Origin: Kribbella pratensis
Lineage (GTDB): Bacteria; Actinomycetota; Actinomycetes; Propionibacteriales; Kribbellaceae
NCBI RefSeq assembly: GCF_004366075.1
Contig: NZ_SODU01000001.1
Coordinates: 434,001 to 498,000, forward strand
Direction: 5' to 3'
DNA: 64,000 bases
Below, piece by piece: positions 16,278 through 23,745 of this stretch. A program made the translations under genes and the position numbers. Position 1 is the stretch's first letter, and each line of letters begins with the position of its first letter. The notes beneath the pieces were generated by a model. That model was given only the letters and a program-made list of their open reading frames with translations, was not told the DNA's origin and made no database searches.

Positions 16278-16595
16278 CTAGCGAGTGGTCGGCGCCGGCT
16301 CGCGGCGGCCGGTGTCGATCGCAAGGTCACCGACGTAGTTGGTGCGCAGGGCGAAACGGTCCCGGCTGTTGGTCTTGACCCACTCCGCGGCCCTCGCGGC
16401 GGCTGTGTCGGCCTGCGCCCGGGTTTCCCAGGTGCTGATGGAGACGAAGGCGTTCTTCTCGACCTGGGCAACCCCGTAGGACACGAAGCCCTGGCTCTCC
16501 TTGAACAAGGGAACCATCCCGGACTGTGCCTGGCCGACGACCTCGTCGAAGGTGCCGGTCTTGATGTCGTACAGAGCGACGCGCGTGCAGCGCAT
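16278..16595 (-). CDS. Antibiotic-biosynthesis-monooxygenase-like (ABM fold) protein
   Basis: A 105-residue ferredoxin-like dimeric alpha/beta-barrel protein. It has the two-half pattern of the ABM/DUF fold: RVALYDIKTGTFDEVVGQAQ, then GFVSYGVAQVEKNAFVSISTWETRAQADTA. Family members are small cofactor-free oxygenases or heme/quinone-handling proteins; activity here is not predictable. AGGAAGG precedes the ATG at good spacing. It is divergent from a small winged-helix regulator, its likely controller. Confidence 0.7.
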   Translation of the reverse strand: MRCTRVALYDIKTGTFDEVVGQAQSGMVPLFKESQGFVSYGVAQVEKNAFVSISTWETRAQADTAAARAAEWVKTNSRDRFALRTNYVGDLAIDTGRREPAPTTR

Positions 16596-16689
16596 GGTGT
16601 GCCTTCCTGTGGTGGAGCGGCTCGCGTAAACCGTGAACCAGTTCCACCATTGAAGCTACGCTAGTAATCTAATACTGGCAATGCAGTTC

Positions 16690-16707
16690 CTAGATCTGCG
16701 CATCTAG
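16690..16707. promoter_or_regulatory. Palindromic operator upstream of winged-helix gene
   Basis: CTAGAT-ctgcgc-ATCTAG is a perfect 6-6-6 inverted repeat touching the -10 box of the winged-helix gene. A related imperfect repeat (CTAGTA...TACTGG) lies about 20 bp upstream. Both are AT-rich islands in the intergenic region and fit a dimeric MarR/ArsR-type regulator. Confidence 0.55.
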
Positions 16708-16713
16708 TATGAT
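16708..16713 (+). promoter_or_regulatory. -10 box for leaderless winged-helix gene
   Basis: TATGAT, seven bases, then ATG. It overlaps no ribosome site and adjoins the palindrome, so binding there would occlude it. Confidence 0.55.
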
Positions 16714-16720
16714 CTGTGTC

Positions 16721-17017
16721 ATGGCCTGGGGCTTTCTGACGAACCACGCGCAAGCACTGTTGTGCATCGCGCACGATCCGGGCGTGCGGCTGCGGGAGAT
16801 CGCGATCGCGCTCGGCATCACGGAGCGCGCCGCCTTCGGCATCGTCACCGATCTAGTGGACGCGGGCTACGTGGTTAAAGACAAGAACGGCCGCCGCAAC
16901 CGCTACGAAGTCCAAGTCGACAAACCGCTGCCCGAGGCCCTGCTCAACCAGCGAACGGTCGGCCAACTCGTGGACCTCCTCGCACACACCGAACTCGAGA
17001 CACACGACGACACCTGA
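16721..17017 (+). CDS. Small winged-helix (MarR/ArsR-like) regulator
   Basis: A 98-residue protein that is essentially one winged helix: NHAQALLCIAHDPGVRLREIAIAL, then GITERAAFGIVTDLVDAGYVVKDKNGRRNRYEV, giving recognition helix and wing. The C-terminal helix (LLNQRTVGQLVDLLAHTE) would dimerise. A 12-nt longer frame starts upstream, but the -10 spacing favours MAWGFL. It sits opposite the ABM-like gene with palindromes between, so autorepression plus control of that gene is the simplest model. Confidence 0.8.
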   Translation: MAWGFLTNHAQALLCIAHDPGVRLREIAIALGITERAAFGIVTDLVDAGYVVKDKNGRRNRYEVQVDKPLPEALLNQRTVGQLVDLLAHTELETHDDT

Positions 17018-17099
17018 GCGCGCACCGAGCCGAGCCCGCCCAGGTGCCGGTGCGAGACCGTGGCTCAGTTGACGCTTGGCCTCGAGTACGACGCGTTCG

Positions 17100-18005
17100 T
17101 CAGGTCGTCTTGAGCACCTGTTCGACGATCATGCTGAACGCGTCGCGGGCTGGGCCGTCGTCGTCTTTCAGCCCTGCCAATGCGCACGTGGAAGGCGGCA
17201 GGTCACGGAGCGGAATGGCGACCACGTCAGGGTGCTGGAAATGCTGCGCGAACGGTACGACGGTGGGATGGACGAGTTGACCACGCGCCAGGAGGTAGAG
17301 GAGCTCGGCGTTGTCGTCGACGGGTGCGTCGACGAACCGGATGAGTCGGCCCGATGGTGTTCTGGCCGGACAGGTCGCCTCGGCCAGCTCGGCGGGGACG
17401 CCGTGGGGTCGCCGGACGTCGTGACCTACGAGGTCCTCCGTGGTCACGTCGGTGCGGCCGGCGAGCGGGTGGGTTCTGCCGACCATGACAACGCGCTTGT
17501 CGGTACTCAACACCGGACCGACGGCGATGTCGGGTTGGTCGAGGGGCAGTCGCGTCATGACCAGGTCGATCTCGCGTCGGCGCAGAGGACCGAGCCGGTC
17601 ATCGAACGGCGTGGTGGTCAGCTGCACCTTGGCGCCTGCGTAGACCGCCTCGTACCGTTCGATCGCTCGGCTCAAGACATCCACTCCGGAAGCGAAGTTG
17701 AGCAGGCCCACACGCACCACACCTGGCCCCCGACCTCTCGCTTGGGCCCTACGTAGTACCCGGTCCAGACCCGCGACGGCTGGATCCAGCTCGGCGTACA
17801 ACTCGCGTCCGGCCACGGTGAGACTGACGACGCGACTGGTGCGGTGGAAGAGCAAGTGACCGCCGAGCTTCCGCTCGAGGACCCGCAGGGTCTGGGAGAC
17901 CCGCGAGGTCGTCAGACCGAGCCGTTCGGCGGCGCGGCCGAAATGCAGCTCCTCAGCGAGCACCAGAAACAGGCGCACTTCTCGCAGCTCGACCTCCGGA
18001 ATCAT
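17100..18005 (-). CDS. LysR family transcriptional regulator
   Basis: A 301-residue LTTR. The N-terminal winged HTH is clear (REVRLFLVLAEELHFGRAAERLGLTTSRVSQTLRVLERKLG), followed by the linker helix and a periplasmic-binding-protein-like effector domain (VVRVGLLNFASGVDVLSRAI..., DLVMTRLPLDQPDIAVGPVL). It is divergent from the Asp/Glu-racemase-fold gene with 72 bp between, the classic LTTR arrangement, and probably activates it. Effector unknown. Confidence 0.9.
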   Translation of the reverse strand: MIPEVELREVRLFLVLAEELHFGRAAERLGLTTSRVSQTLRVLERKLGGHLLFHRTSRVVSLTVAGRELYAELDPAVAGLDRVLRRAQARGRGPGVVRVGLLNFASGVDVLSRAIERYEAVYAGAKVQLTTTPFDDRLGPLRRREIDLVMTRLPLDQPDIAVGPVLSTDKRVVMVGRTHPLAGRTDVTTEDLVGHDVRRPHGVPAELAEATCPARTPSGRLIRFVDAPVDDNAELLYLLARGQLVHPTVVPFAQHFQHPDVVAIPLRDLPPSTCALAGLKDDDGPARDAFSMIVEQVLKTT

Positions 18006-18077
18006 GTACCGACGCTACACGCTGCGTGGAACAGATCGTCGTTGATGCGGTGGCCTTGCCCTGCGAGGCTCGGAGCC

Positions 18078-18950
18078 ATGAAGTCCGGGAACCTCATCAC
18101 GGTAGGCGTGCTCACACCTCACGCCGCTGAGGGGCAGCGTGCAGAGTGGCGGTGCATGGCTGCGACGCACGTCCGCATCCACGTCTCAAGGACGCAGAAC
18201 CCCGCGTCGCCCGGATCTGAACCGCCGACCGCTGTAGCCGACCTGCTCGCGGGGACCACGCCGGCCTCGCTCGATGAGGCGGTGTCGACGTTGCAAGTTG
18301 CCGCACTGGATGCACTGGTCCTGGCATCGACGAGCTTGGGCTACGCCCTGGGCCACCGCGAAGAATCGGCACTGGTGCAGCGGCTCTCCGAGCGATGGGG
18401 CTTGCCCGCGTGCGCCACCGCGATGTCGGCGGTGTCGGCATTGAGGGCACTCGACATCAAGCGGGTCAGTCTCATTCACCCTCCGTGGTTCGGATCCTCG
18501 TTCAACGATCTCGGCGCCGAATACTTCCGCAGCCAGGGCTTCGAGGTCGTCGAGGCCCTGATAGCGGAGCTTCCGAACGACCCGGACCGGATCGAGCCTG
18601 CCTCGGTCGTCGACTGGATCTCTGACCATCTCAGCCCACGCGCCGAAGCTGTGGTCATCGGTGGGAACGGCTTCCGGGCGGCTCGGGCGGTCCACGCGCT
18701 GGAGAGCAGGATCGGACGTCTCGTCCTGGAGGCGAACCAGGTCCTGCTGAGATCCGTCCTCGACAGCGCGGGAGCAGCAATCACCATCGACGGATTCGGG
18801 AGGCTGCTCAACAACCTTCCCGAGTCAACACACACAAGGAACGAGAGGTATCCATGCGCAACGTCATCCTGTACATGTCCATGTCGCTGGACGGGATCGT
18901 GGCCAGCGACCGCGAGCACCCCGGCGCCGCGGTCGAGGACCCCGAGGTGA
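18078..18950 (+). CDS. Asp/Glu racemase/arylmalonate decarboxylase-fold protein lacking active-site Cys
   Basis: A 290-residue protein with the two-lobed maleate isomerase/AMDase plan: VGVLTPHAAEG at the start, LASTSLGYALG as first catalytic loop, VVIGGNGFRAARAVHALE as second, and IDGFGRLLNN at the usual end. The families have Cys in one or both loops (CTS..., SCGG/SCTN); here both are replaced (Ser, Gly), so standard racemase, isomerase or decarboxylase chemistry is doubtful. CGGAG precedes the ATG. The frame runs 97 bp into the next gene and its last ~30 residues look non-native, as if an earlier stop had been lost. Confidence 0.65.
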   Translation: MKSGNLITVGVLTPHAAEGQRAEWRCMAATHVRIHVSRTQNPASPGSEPPTAVADLLAGTTPASLDEAVSTLQVAALDALVLASTSLGYALGHREESALVQRLSERWGLPACATAMSAVSALRALDIKRVSLIHPPWFGSSFNDLGAEYFRSQGFEVVEALIAELPNDPDRIEPASVVDWISDHLSPRAEAVVIGGNGFRAARAVHALESRIGRLVLEANQVLLRSVLDSAGAAITIDGFGRLLNNLPESTHTRNERYPCATSSCTCPCRWTGSWPATASTPAPRSRTPR

Positions 18951-19405
18951 AGGAGTGGAAGCTAGAGCGCATCAGGAAGGCCGGCGCTCACCTGATGGGT
19001 CGCGTCACGTACCAGCAGATGTCGTCGTTCTGGCCACAGTCCGACGACCCGTACGCCGCGCCGATGAACGACATCCCCAAGGTCGTGTTCTCCAAAACAC
19101 TCAACGACGCCGAGGCCACGTGGCCGACCACCCGCGTCGCGCGCGGAGACCTCGCAACCGAGATCGCCGGCATCAAGGCCGAACCGGGCCCTGACGTCAT
19201 CGTCTGGGGCGGAGCCGGCCTCGCCGGGGCGTTGGCCGCGGCAGACCTGATCGACGAGTACCGCCTCCTGGTCCAGCCGATGGTCATTGGGCAAGGGCAG
19301 GCCCTCTTCGACCAACTGCCGGAGTCGCGACACCTGGATCTGGTCGAGGCCACGCCGTTCCCCAGCGGCATCGTCGTACAGATCTACCGCCCGCAACGCA
19401 CCTGA
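18854..19405 (+). CDS. Dihydrofolate reductase family (RibD C-terminal-like) protein
   Basis: A 183-residue NADPH-type reductase fold: MRNVILYMSMSLDGIVASD at the start (first strand and loop of the family), HLMGRVTYQQMSSFWP (cofactor loop), VIVWGGAGLAGALAAADLIDEYRLLVQPMVIGQGQALF (second cofactor motif with GxG). Members close to this are yet to be tied to one substrate; pterin or flavin precursors are possible. GAGAGG lies upstream of the ATG. It overlaps the end of the preceding frame by 97 bp. Confidence 0.85.
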   Translation: MRNVILYMSMSLDGIVASDREHPGAAVEDPEVKEWKLERIRKAGAHLMGRVTYQQMSSFWPQSDDPYAAPMNDIPKVVFSKTLNDAEATWPTTRVARGDLATEIAGIKAEPGPDVIVWGGAGLAGALAAADLIDEYRLLVQPMVIGQGQALFDQLPESRHLDLVEATPFPSGIVVQIYRPQRT

Positions 19406-19410
19406 CAGCT

Positions 19411-19469
19411 TTCTCGGCCACAACTTTCTCGGCCACAACTTTCTCGGCCACAACTTTCTCGGCCACAGC
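19411..19469. repeat. Tandem repeat, 4 x 15 bp
   Basis: Unit TTCTCGGCCACAACT occurs three times exactly and a fourth time with the last bases diverged, starting 6 bp after the stop of the DHFR-like gene. The 15-bp period keeps frame on either strand, but no credible protein uses it. It fills much of the gap before the methyltransferase gene. Slipped-strand expansion is likely; the role, if any, is unknown. Confidence 0.9.
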
Positions 19470-19517
19470 GACGTCCCAAGTCAGCCGGGCTGAATTCCGC
19501 TGACAAAGGAGCGTTGG

Positions 19518-20216
19518 GTGCCGAAGACTGATTACGACGAGTTCGCTGAGGCGTACTCCGCGGACAACGAGACCAATCTGCTCAACGGCCACTATGAACG
19601 GCCCGCGATGGTGAGCCTCGCTGGTGACGTGGACGGCCGTCGCATCCTCGACGTCGGCTGCGGCTCCGGTCCGTTGTCCGCGGCGCTCCGTGACAAGGGC
19701 GCGATCGTGTCCGGCTTCGACCTGAGCGCGGCGATGATCGAACTGGCCCGCCGAAGGCTGGGGGAGGACGCCGACCTGACCGTCGCTGACCTGGCCAAGC
19801 CGCTCCCGTACGACGATGCCGCCTTCGATGACGTCGTTGCGTCCCTCGTCCTGCACTATCTGGAGGACTGGACCGAGCCGCTCGCAGAGCTGCGCCGGGT
19901 GCTGAAGCCGGGCGGACGCCTGATCCTGTCGCTGAACCACCCGTTCGTCTACACGGCTTTGAACCCCGACGGCGAGTACTTCGATGTCGCCGAGTTCACC
20001 TTCGACGCCGAACACGCCGGCCGTACGGTCGTGTACTCGATCTGGCACCGGCCGCTTCAGGCGATGTCCGACGCCTTCACGGCGGCAGGTTTCCGGATCT
20101 CGGTCATCAGCGAGCCGCCGATCTCCCCGGACACGCCGCCCGAACTGCGTCCGCAGAACATGAAGCACCCGGCACGGTTCATCAGCTTCATCTTCTTCGT
20201 CCTCGAGGCGTGCTGA
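19518..20216 (+). CDS. Class I SAM-dependent methyltransferase
   Basis: A 232-residue Rossmann methyltransferase. Motif I is ILDVGCGSGPLSAAL (about 43), the SAM ribose acid is in GFDLSAAMIELA, motif post-I is LTVADLAKPLPY, and FDDVVASLVLHYLEDW is the Methyltransf_11 signature. The Tyr-rich C-terminal half (SLNHPFVYTALNPDGEYFD) resembles small-molecule methyltransferases. AAAGGAG six bases before the GTG fixes the start. Substrate unknown. First of five such genes in 10 kb. Confidence 0.88.
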   Translation: MPKTDYDEFAEAYSADNETNLLNGHYERPAMVSLAGDVDGRRILDVGCGSGPLSAALRDKGAIVSGFDLSAAMIELARRRLGEDADLTVADLAKPLPYDDAAFDDVVASLVLHYLEDWTEPLAELRRVLKPGGRLILSLNHPFVYTALNPDGEYFDVAEFTFDAEHAGRTVVYSIWHRPLQAMSDAFTAAGFRISVISEPPISPDTPPELRPQNMKHPARFISFIFFVLEAC

Positions 20217-20276
20217 AGCCCCTCTTCGTCGACGGACCACCCGGTGGTGTCTCTCCGCGGGCGCGCGCCTCGTTGC

Positions 20277-20684
20277 CTAAATGGTTGCGAGACGGACGGC
20301 GCTCAGGAGGCTCGGCAGGCTCTCCGGGTGGGCCATTTTCAGGTCCGCGAGATCGCTGGGCCGGAACCAGCGAAGATCGTCGTGCTCCTCGGGTGCGGCG
20401 TTGGCAGGTTCTCCGGCCCAGCGCGTGACGAGGAACGCGTGTACGTCGAGGGTCGGGTCGTTGACCGTCATCGGGACGGGTGCGGGGTCGTCGATGTGGA
20501 CACCGAGCTCTTCGAGGCATTCCCGGCGTACGGCCTGATGAGGCAACTCGCCCGGCTCGACATGTCCGCCGGCGGAGAAGCTCCAGGAGTCGGGATACCA
20601 CCGCCGCGATGGGTGGCGATGCACAAGGAGCACGAGACCGTCGCGCACGAGTACAGCGACTGAGATCCGAATCCGGGCGACCAT
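20277..20684 (-). CDS. NUDIX hydrolase
   Basis: A 135-residue Nudix protein. The box GGHVEPGELPHQAVRRECLEELGV matches Gx5Ex7REUxEExGU fully, so it should bind Mg and cleave a nucleoside diphosphate linked to X. The N-terminal VAVLVRDGLVLLVHRHPSRRWYPDSWSF and absence of other domains place it with MutT/ADP-ribose-type housekeepers, but the substrate is not readable. It is convergent with the methyltransferase gene; 60 bp between them hold nothing notable. Confidence 0.88.
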   Translation of the reverse strand: MVARIRISVAVLVRDGLVLLVHRHPSRRWYPDSWSFSAGGHVEPGELPHQAVRRECLEELGVHIDDPAPVPMTVNDPTLDVHAFLVTRWAGEPANAAPEEHDDLRWFRPSDLADLKMAHPESLPSLLSAVRLATI

Positions 20685-20810
20685 GCAGGCACACTAGCCA
20701 CCGCGTCCGACACCGCGCGCTGAACTGGGAGTTGATGAGCCGCGAGCAGCGGGGGAGCGATCAAACTGAGGGTGCCTACTCGGCCCGTCGCCTGCGGTCT
20801 GCGCTCCGGC

Positions 20811-21629
20811 TTACTGTCCGGCCAGCTTGGCCACGACCGGCGCGAGTGTTTCGGCGAAGTCGCCGCCGATGACGAAATAGGAGAAGCCGATCTCCTCGCG
20901 ACGTCGATGGATTTCTTCGGCGGCCGCCGCGGGGTCACTCGGCAGTATGAGGAGGGAGTCGGCTGCGCGAAGCGCCGCGGTGTCGAGAGTGGGCGGTGCC
21001 ATGAACGCAGCGACACCGTCGCCGACAGCGGAGACGTGCTGGACGAGTTCGATGTCCCGGCCGCCCGCAAACTCGGTGACCCGCCTCGTGGTTTCGGCCC
21101 GATCATCTTCCGGCGAGAGTACGAACGTGACAGCGTCAGCAACTTCGAGCGCCAGCGCCTGCGACTTCGGTCCGCTCACCGCCATGACCACCGGCGTGTG
21201 CAGATCGGGGCCGTCGAACGTACGCAGAGTGGCCACGGTCTCGCGCATCCTGGCGCGACGCTCAGCGGGGGAGACGGCAGGCAATCCCAGCTCGACTTCG
21301 ATCCCGGGCCGGCCGGCGCCAATGCCCATTTCGAAGCGGCCTTCCGTCAGCACCGAGAGTGAGTGGGCCTCCCATGCTGTGCTCCATGGTTCGCGCAGTG
21401 CCGCGGCATAGACCCACGAGCCGATCCGCAGGTCAGTGAGCGCCGCCGCGGTTGCCAGCGTGGGGCCAAGTGTTGGTTGCCAGGTAGGAACATCGGGCAT
21501 CAGTAACGTTGAGTAGCCGCTGTCGGCGATGCGGCGCACGCGGTCTCGCCACGTCGGCAGGTCAGAGCGGATCGGCGCAACGACCCCGAACCGGAATGGT
21601 CTGGTCACTCGCCTGGCCTGGTCGTTCAT
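20811..21629 (-). CDS. LLM-class (luciferase-like) F420/flavin oxidoreductase
   Basis: A 272-residue TIM-barrel oxidoreductase. Characteristic pieces are RFGVVAPIRSDLPTWRDRVRRIADSGYSTLLMPD, LRIGSWVYAAALREPWSTAWEAHSLSVLTEGRFEMGIGAGRP (cofactor-binding barrel strand) and an active-site region ending GDFAETLAPVVAKL. Many actinobacterial members use F420. GAGGAG eight bases before the ATG decides the start; 49 in-frame codons upstream look non-native. Substrate unknown. Confidence 0.85.
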   Translation of the reverse strand: MNDQARRVTRPFRFGVVAPIRSDLPTWRDRVRRIADSGYSTLLMPDVPTWQPTLGPTLATAAALTDLRIGSWVYAAALREPWSTAWEAHSLSVLTEGRFEMGIGAGRPGIEVELGLPAVSPAERRARMRETVATLRTFDGPDLHTPVVMAVSGPKSQALALEVADAVTFVLSPEDDRAETTRRVTEFAGGRDIELVQHVSAVGDGVAAFMAPPTLDTAALRAADSLLILPSDPAAAAEEIHRRREEIGFSYFVIGGDFAETLAPVVAKLAGQ

Positions 21630-21881
21630 CGTGTTTCTCCTCGATTCTGGGACCATGTCCGGTCCGCTTGCCTTATCCACGACCCAGCCACGCAGAATCC
21701 GACAACCCCGCCCAAAGAACTTCGAAACACCGTCGCCGACGGCCCGGTGTTGGTCCTGCGGTGATGCCAGAACCACACGCCGACAGCCGACTGCAACTTG
21801 CGCGCCTTAACTGGTACCGCCGGTTGGAGCCCAGTGCGCGGTCAGCTACGGGAGCCGGCCGGGGATCGGAGAGTCAGTCGC
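21630..21881. other. Intergenic stretch, no gene seen
   Basis: About 250 bp without convincing coding frame, repeat or strong hairpin. It should contain the promoter of the LLM gene on the complement. Composition is slightly less GC-biased than in the flanking genes, which fits decayed sequence. Confidence 0.4.
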
Positions 21882-22376
21882 TCAGCTGTTGGTCTTCAGG
21901 CGGTGTTGGGTGTGAAGTTTCGTGAGCCAGGCGGCGAAGGCGCCGAGGTCTTCGACGTTCGTTTGGGGGATGTGGAGCTTGGTGCCGCGGGTGGAGGTGA
22001 TGGTCAGGTACGGGGCGGCGAGGCCGCTGGTGGGTGTGACGAGGGTGGTGCCCCCGAACTCGGACCACGGGATCTGCCGCCACCAAGCGAAGCGGATGCC
22101 AGTGGCGTTCACGGTCACTCTCGGATGGCCGAGAAGGAACAGGACGGCGAGCGCGATGCAGACAGCGAGGAGTACGGCGAGGAGCGCCACCCGGATCGTG
22201 AACCAGGTGTCGCGGGTGTCGAGGTCCCCGACGACAGAGACGATCGGGATGCCGGCCAGGATCAGCACGACGACCAGTCCGCCAAAGGCCAGCGCGCGCC
22301 GGACCGCGAAAACTACTCGGCCGGAACGGTGCAACTCCGCGTCCCAGGCGCCGATGTCCTGATTCCCCATCACCAT
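21882..22376 (-). CDS. Two-helix membrane protein with PH-like C-terminal domain
   Basis: A 164-residue protein with two adjacent transmembrane helices (about 29-52 FGGLVVVLILAGIPIVSVVG and 62-84 VALLAVLLAVCIALAVLFLL), then a small beta domain (VTVNATGIRFAWWRQIPWSEF...YLTITSTRGTKLHIPQTNVEDLGAFAAWL) resembling bacterial PH (bPH2/YdbT-like) folds. Function unknown, membrane-associated. GGAGGG eight bases before the ATG supports this start over the internal MGNQDIG. Confidence 0.72.
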   Translation of the reverse strand: MVMGNQDIGAWDAELHRSGRVVFAVRRALAFGGLVVVLILAGIPIVSVVGDLDTRDTWFTIRVALLAVLLAVCIALAVLFLLGHPRVTVNATGIRFAWWRQIPWSEFGGTTLVTPTSGLAAPYLTITSTRGTKLHIPQTNVEDLGAFAAWLTKLHTQHRLKTNS

Positions 22377-22401
22377 GTGTCGATCCCTCCGCCGCGGAAG
22401 T

Positions 22402-22642
22402 CTACTTGGCCCGTGTCAGGCTGCTCCTGCCAGCCGCCAACAACGCCTCGAACACCTGTTCGTCCGGCCGCAGCAGCCGCGATGAACCATCCCGCAACAG
22501 CTGAGCCGAGCCCGACACATACCAGCTCGAAACCCACCTCCAGAACGTCTCTGCAAACTTGGCTGAGAGGCCCGGTCATATCGTCCAGGTGCGAGTTCTC
22601 GCACCGGATGAGACTGCCCTCCCATAGCGCCGATAACGGACA
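22402..22642 (-). pseudogene. Frameshifted gene fragment, possibly tyrosine-recombinase-like
   Basis: On the complement a coding-like frame (ALWEGSLIRCENSHLDDM TGPLS) is broken by one extra C at 22561 and continues in the next frame as KFAETFWRWVSSWYVSGSAQ then LLRPDEQVFEALLAAGR to a TAG. Third positions are strongly G/C only along this shifted path. The RPDEQVFEALLAxxR segment recalls the N-terminal region of actinobacterial tyrosine integrases, but this is a weak, memory-based match. The frame opens right after a perfect GACAT-T-ATGTC palindrome (22639-22649). A decayed remnant is the best reading. Confidence 0.5.
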
Positions 22643-22801
22643 TTATGTCAACTTATACGTCTTGCATCAGATGAATCAGGTACGTAGCCCGCGGAACCGC
22701 TACCCCGCACAACGCACCGACGGTCGTCGTCTGGCTGTTCCCCAGCACGGCGATCGGCGAACTCGCGCTCGAGGCTCCGCCATGGGCCCGGCGATCGGCG
22801 C

Positions 22802-23536
22802 TCATCTGTCGCGTTCGGCGCTGACGATCAGGAAGTTCGGCAATGCGACGTAGGACTCGATCGCCTCGATTCCGCTGTCCCGTGCGACCTGTGGATCAAG
22901 TCTCGGTTCGCACAATTCAGTCACGCGACACCCGAGACTTACGACCTCGTTGATGTAGGCCGACAGCGGGCGGTGGAAGTCCGGTGCACAGCCCTCTGGC
23001 ATCTCGTACTCATCCAGGTACCGATCAAGCTGATAATGACCGTGATCCCGCCACGTTGGGTAGAGATTCTCAAACGCCGGATGGGTGATCGAGAACACGA
23101 ACCGGCCGCCCGGCTTCAGTGCGCCGACGCACGCTGCCATCGCCGACTGCCAGGCGGGTATGGCGAGCAGCACCATGCTGCAGACCACCGCATCGAACGG
23201 CTGACCAACCTCCGGCAACGTCGAGAGATCAGCCTGCTCGAACCTGATCCCCTGACGCCGCTCCTGCTCGATCTTCTGAGCGCGCGCCAGCAGCGCGGCA
23301 GCCGGCTCCACACCAACCACCTCAGCTCCGCGTTCGGCCAACAGCCGGCTCAAGTAGCCTTCGCCACTGCCTGCATCGAGGACTTTCCGACCATCGATGG
23401 GCCCCAGCATCCGGAGCAGGTTCCCATTCATCAAGTGGCGCTTGGGAAAGTCGCCCTGATCGTCGTACGCCTCAATCGCGTCAGTCGGCATCGCCGACCA
23501 CGCTGCGATCGCCTCTGAGTTACTGATCGTGGACAT
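22802..23536 (-). CDS. Class I SAM-dependent methyltransferase
   Basis: A 244-residue methyltransferase: motif I VLDAGSGEGYLSRLL, acid in VVGVEPAAALLARA, motif post-I IRFEQADLSTLP, then FDAVVCSMVLLAIPAWQ and a GGRFVFSITHPAFENLYP segment like that of the first methyltransferase of this region. The start MSTISNSEA is set by GGAGAGG about 9 nt upstream. Substrate unknown. Codon choice is less strictly G/C-ending than in flanking housekeeping genes. Confidence 0.87.
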   Translation of the reverse strand: MSTISNSEAIAAWSAMPTDAIEAYDDQGDFPKRHLMNGNLLRMLGPIDGRKVLDAGSGEGYLSRLLAERGAEVVGVEPAAALLARAQKIEQERRQGIRFEQADLSTLPEVGQPFDAVVCSMVLLAIPAWQSAMAACVGALKPGGRFVFSITHPAFENLYPTWRDHGHYQLDRYLDEYEMPEGCAPDFHRPLSAYINEVVSLGCRVTELCEPRLDPQVARDSGIEAIESYVALPNFLIVSAERDR

Positions 23537-23745
23537 GCGGTCACACCTCTCCGACGACAGACAGGCCGGGACAGTCATGAAACCTACCGCCTCCCCCAGC
23601 CAGCTCTGCATGCCGTTCCATCACCGGGCTGACCACCAGCGGACACGGAATGGGCACGACCTGGATACCCGGGTACCACCGATGAGAGGGCGCATGCGTC
23701 CTGCGGGCAATCGCGCCGTGCGGCCAGGGGCTGAGAGCCTGGTGG
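23537..23745. other. Intergenic stretch, no gene seen
   Basis: About 210 bp between two methyltransferase genes on the same strand. I see no supported reading frame, repeat or stable hairpin. It presumably carries the promoter of the downstream-transcribed methyltransferase. Confidence 0.4.

Noticed and set aside
18962..19453. Minus-strand frames reading repeated WPRKL or VAEKV
   Set aside because: They are just translations of the 15-bp tandem repeat joined to shadows of the DHFR-like gene; no start signal or family.
19411..19469. Possible CRISPR array
   Set aside because: The copies are directly adjacent with no spacers and no cas gene is in the window.
21630..21776. N-terminal extension of the LLM gene by 49 codons
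   Set aside because: A GAGGAG eight bases before the internal ATG and the normal family start there make the extension unnecessary.
22370..22579. 69-codon minus-strand gene ending in TGATG with the PH-like gene
   Set aside because: Third-position bias is poor in this frame; the coding-like path switches to another frame at 22561, so it was treated as part of a degraded fragment.
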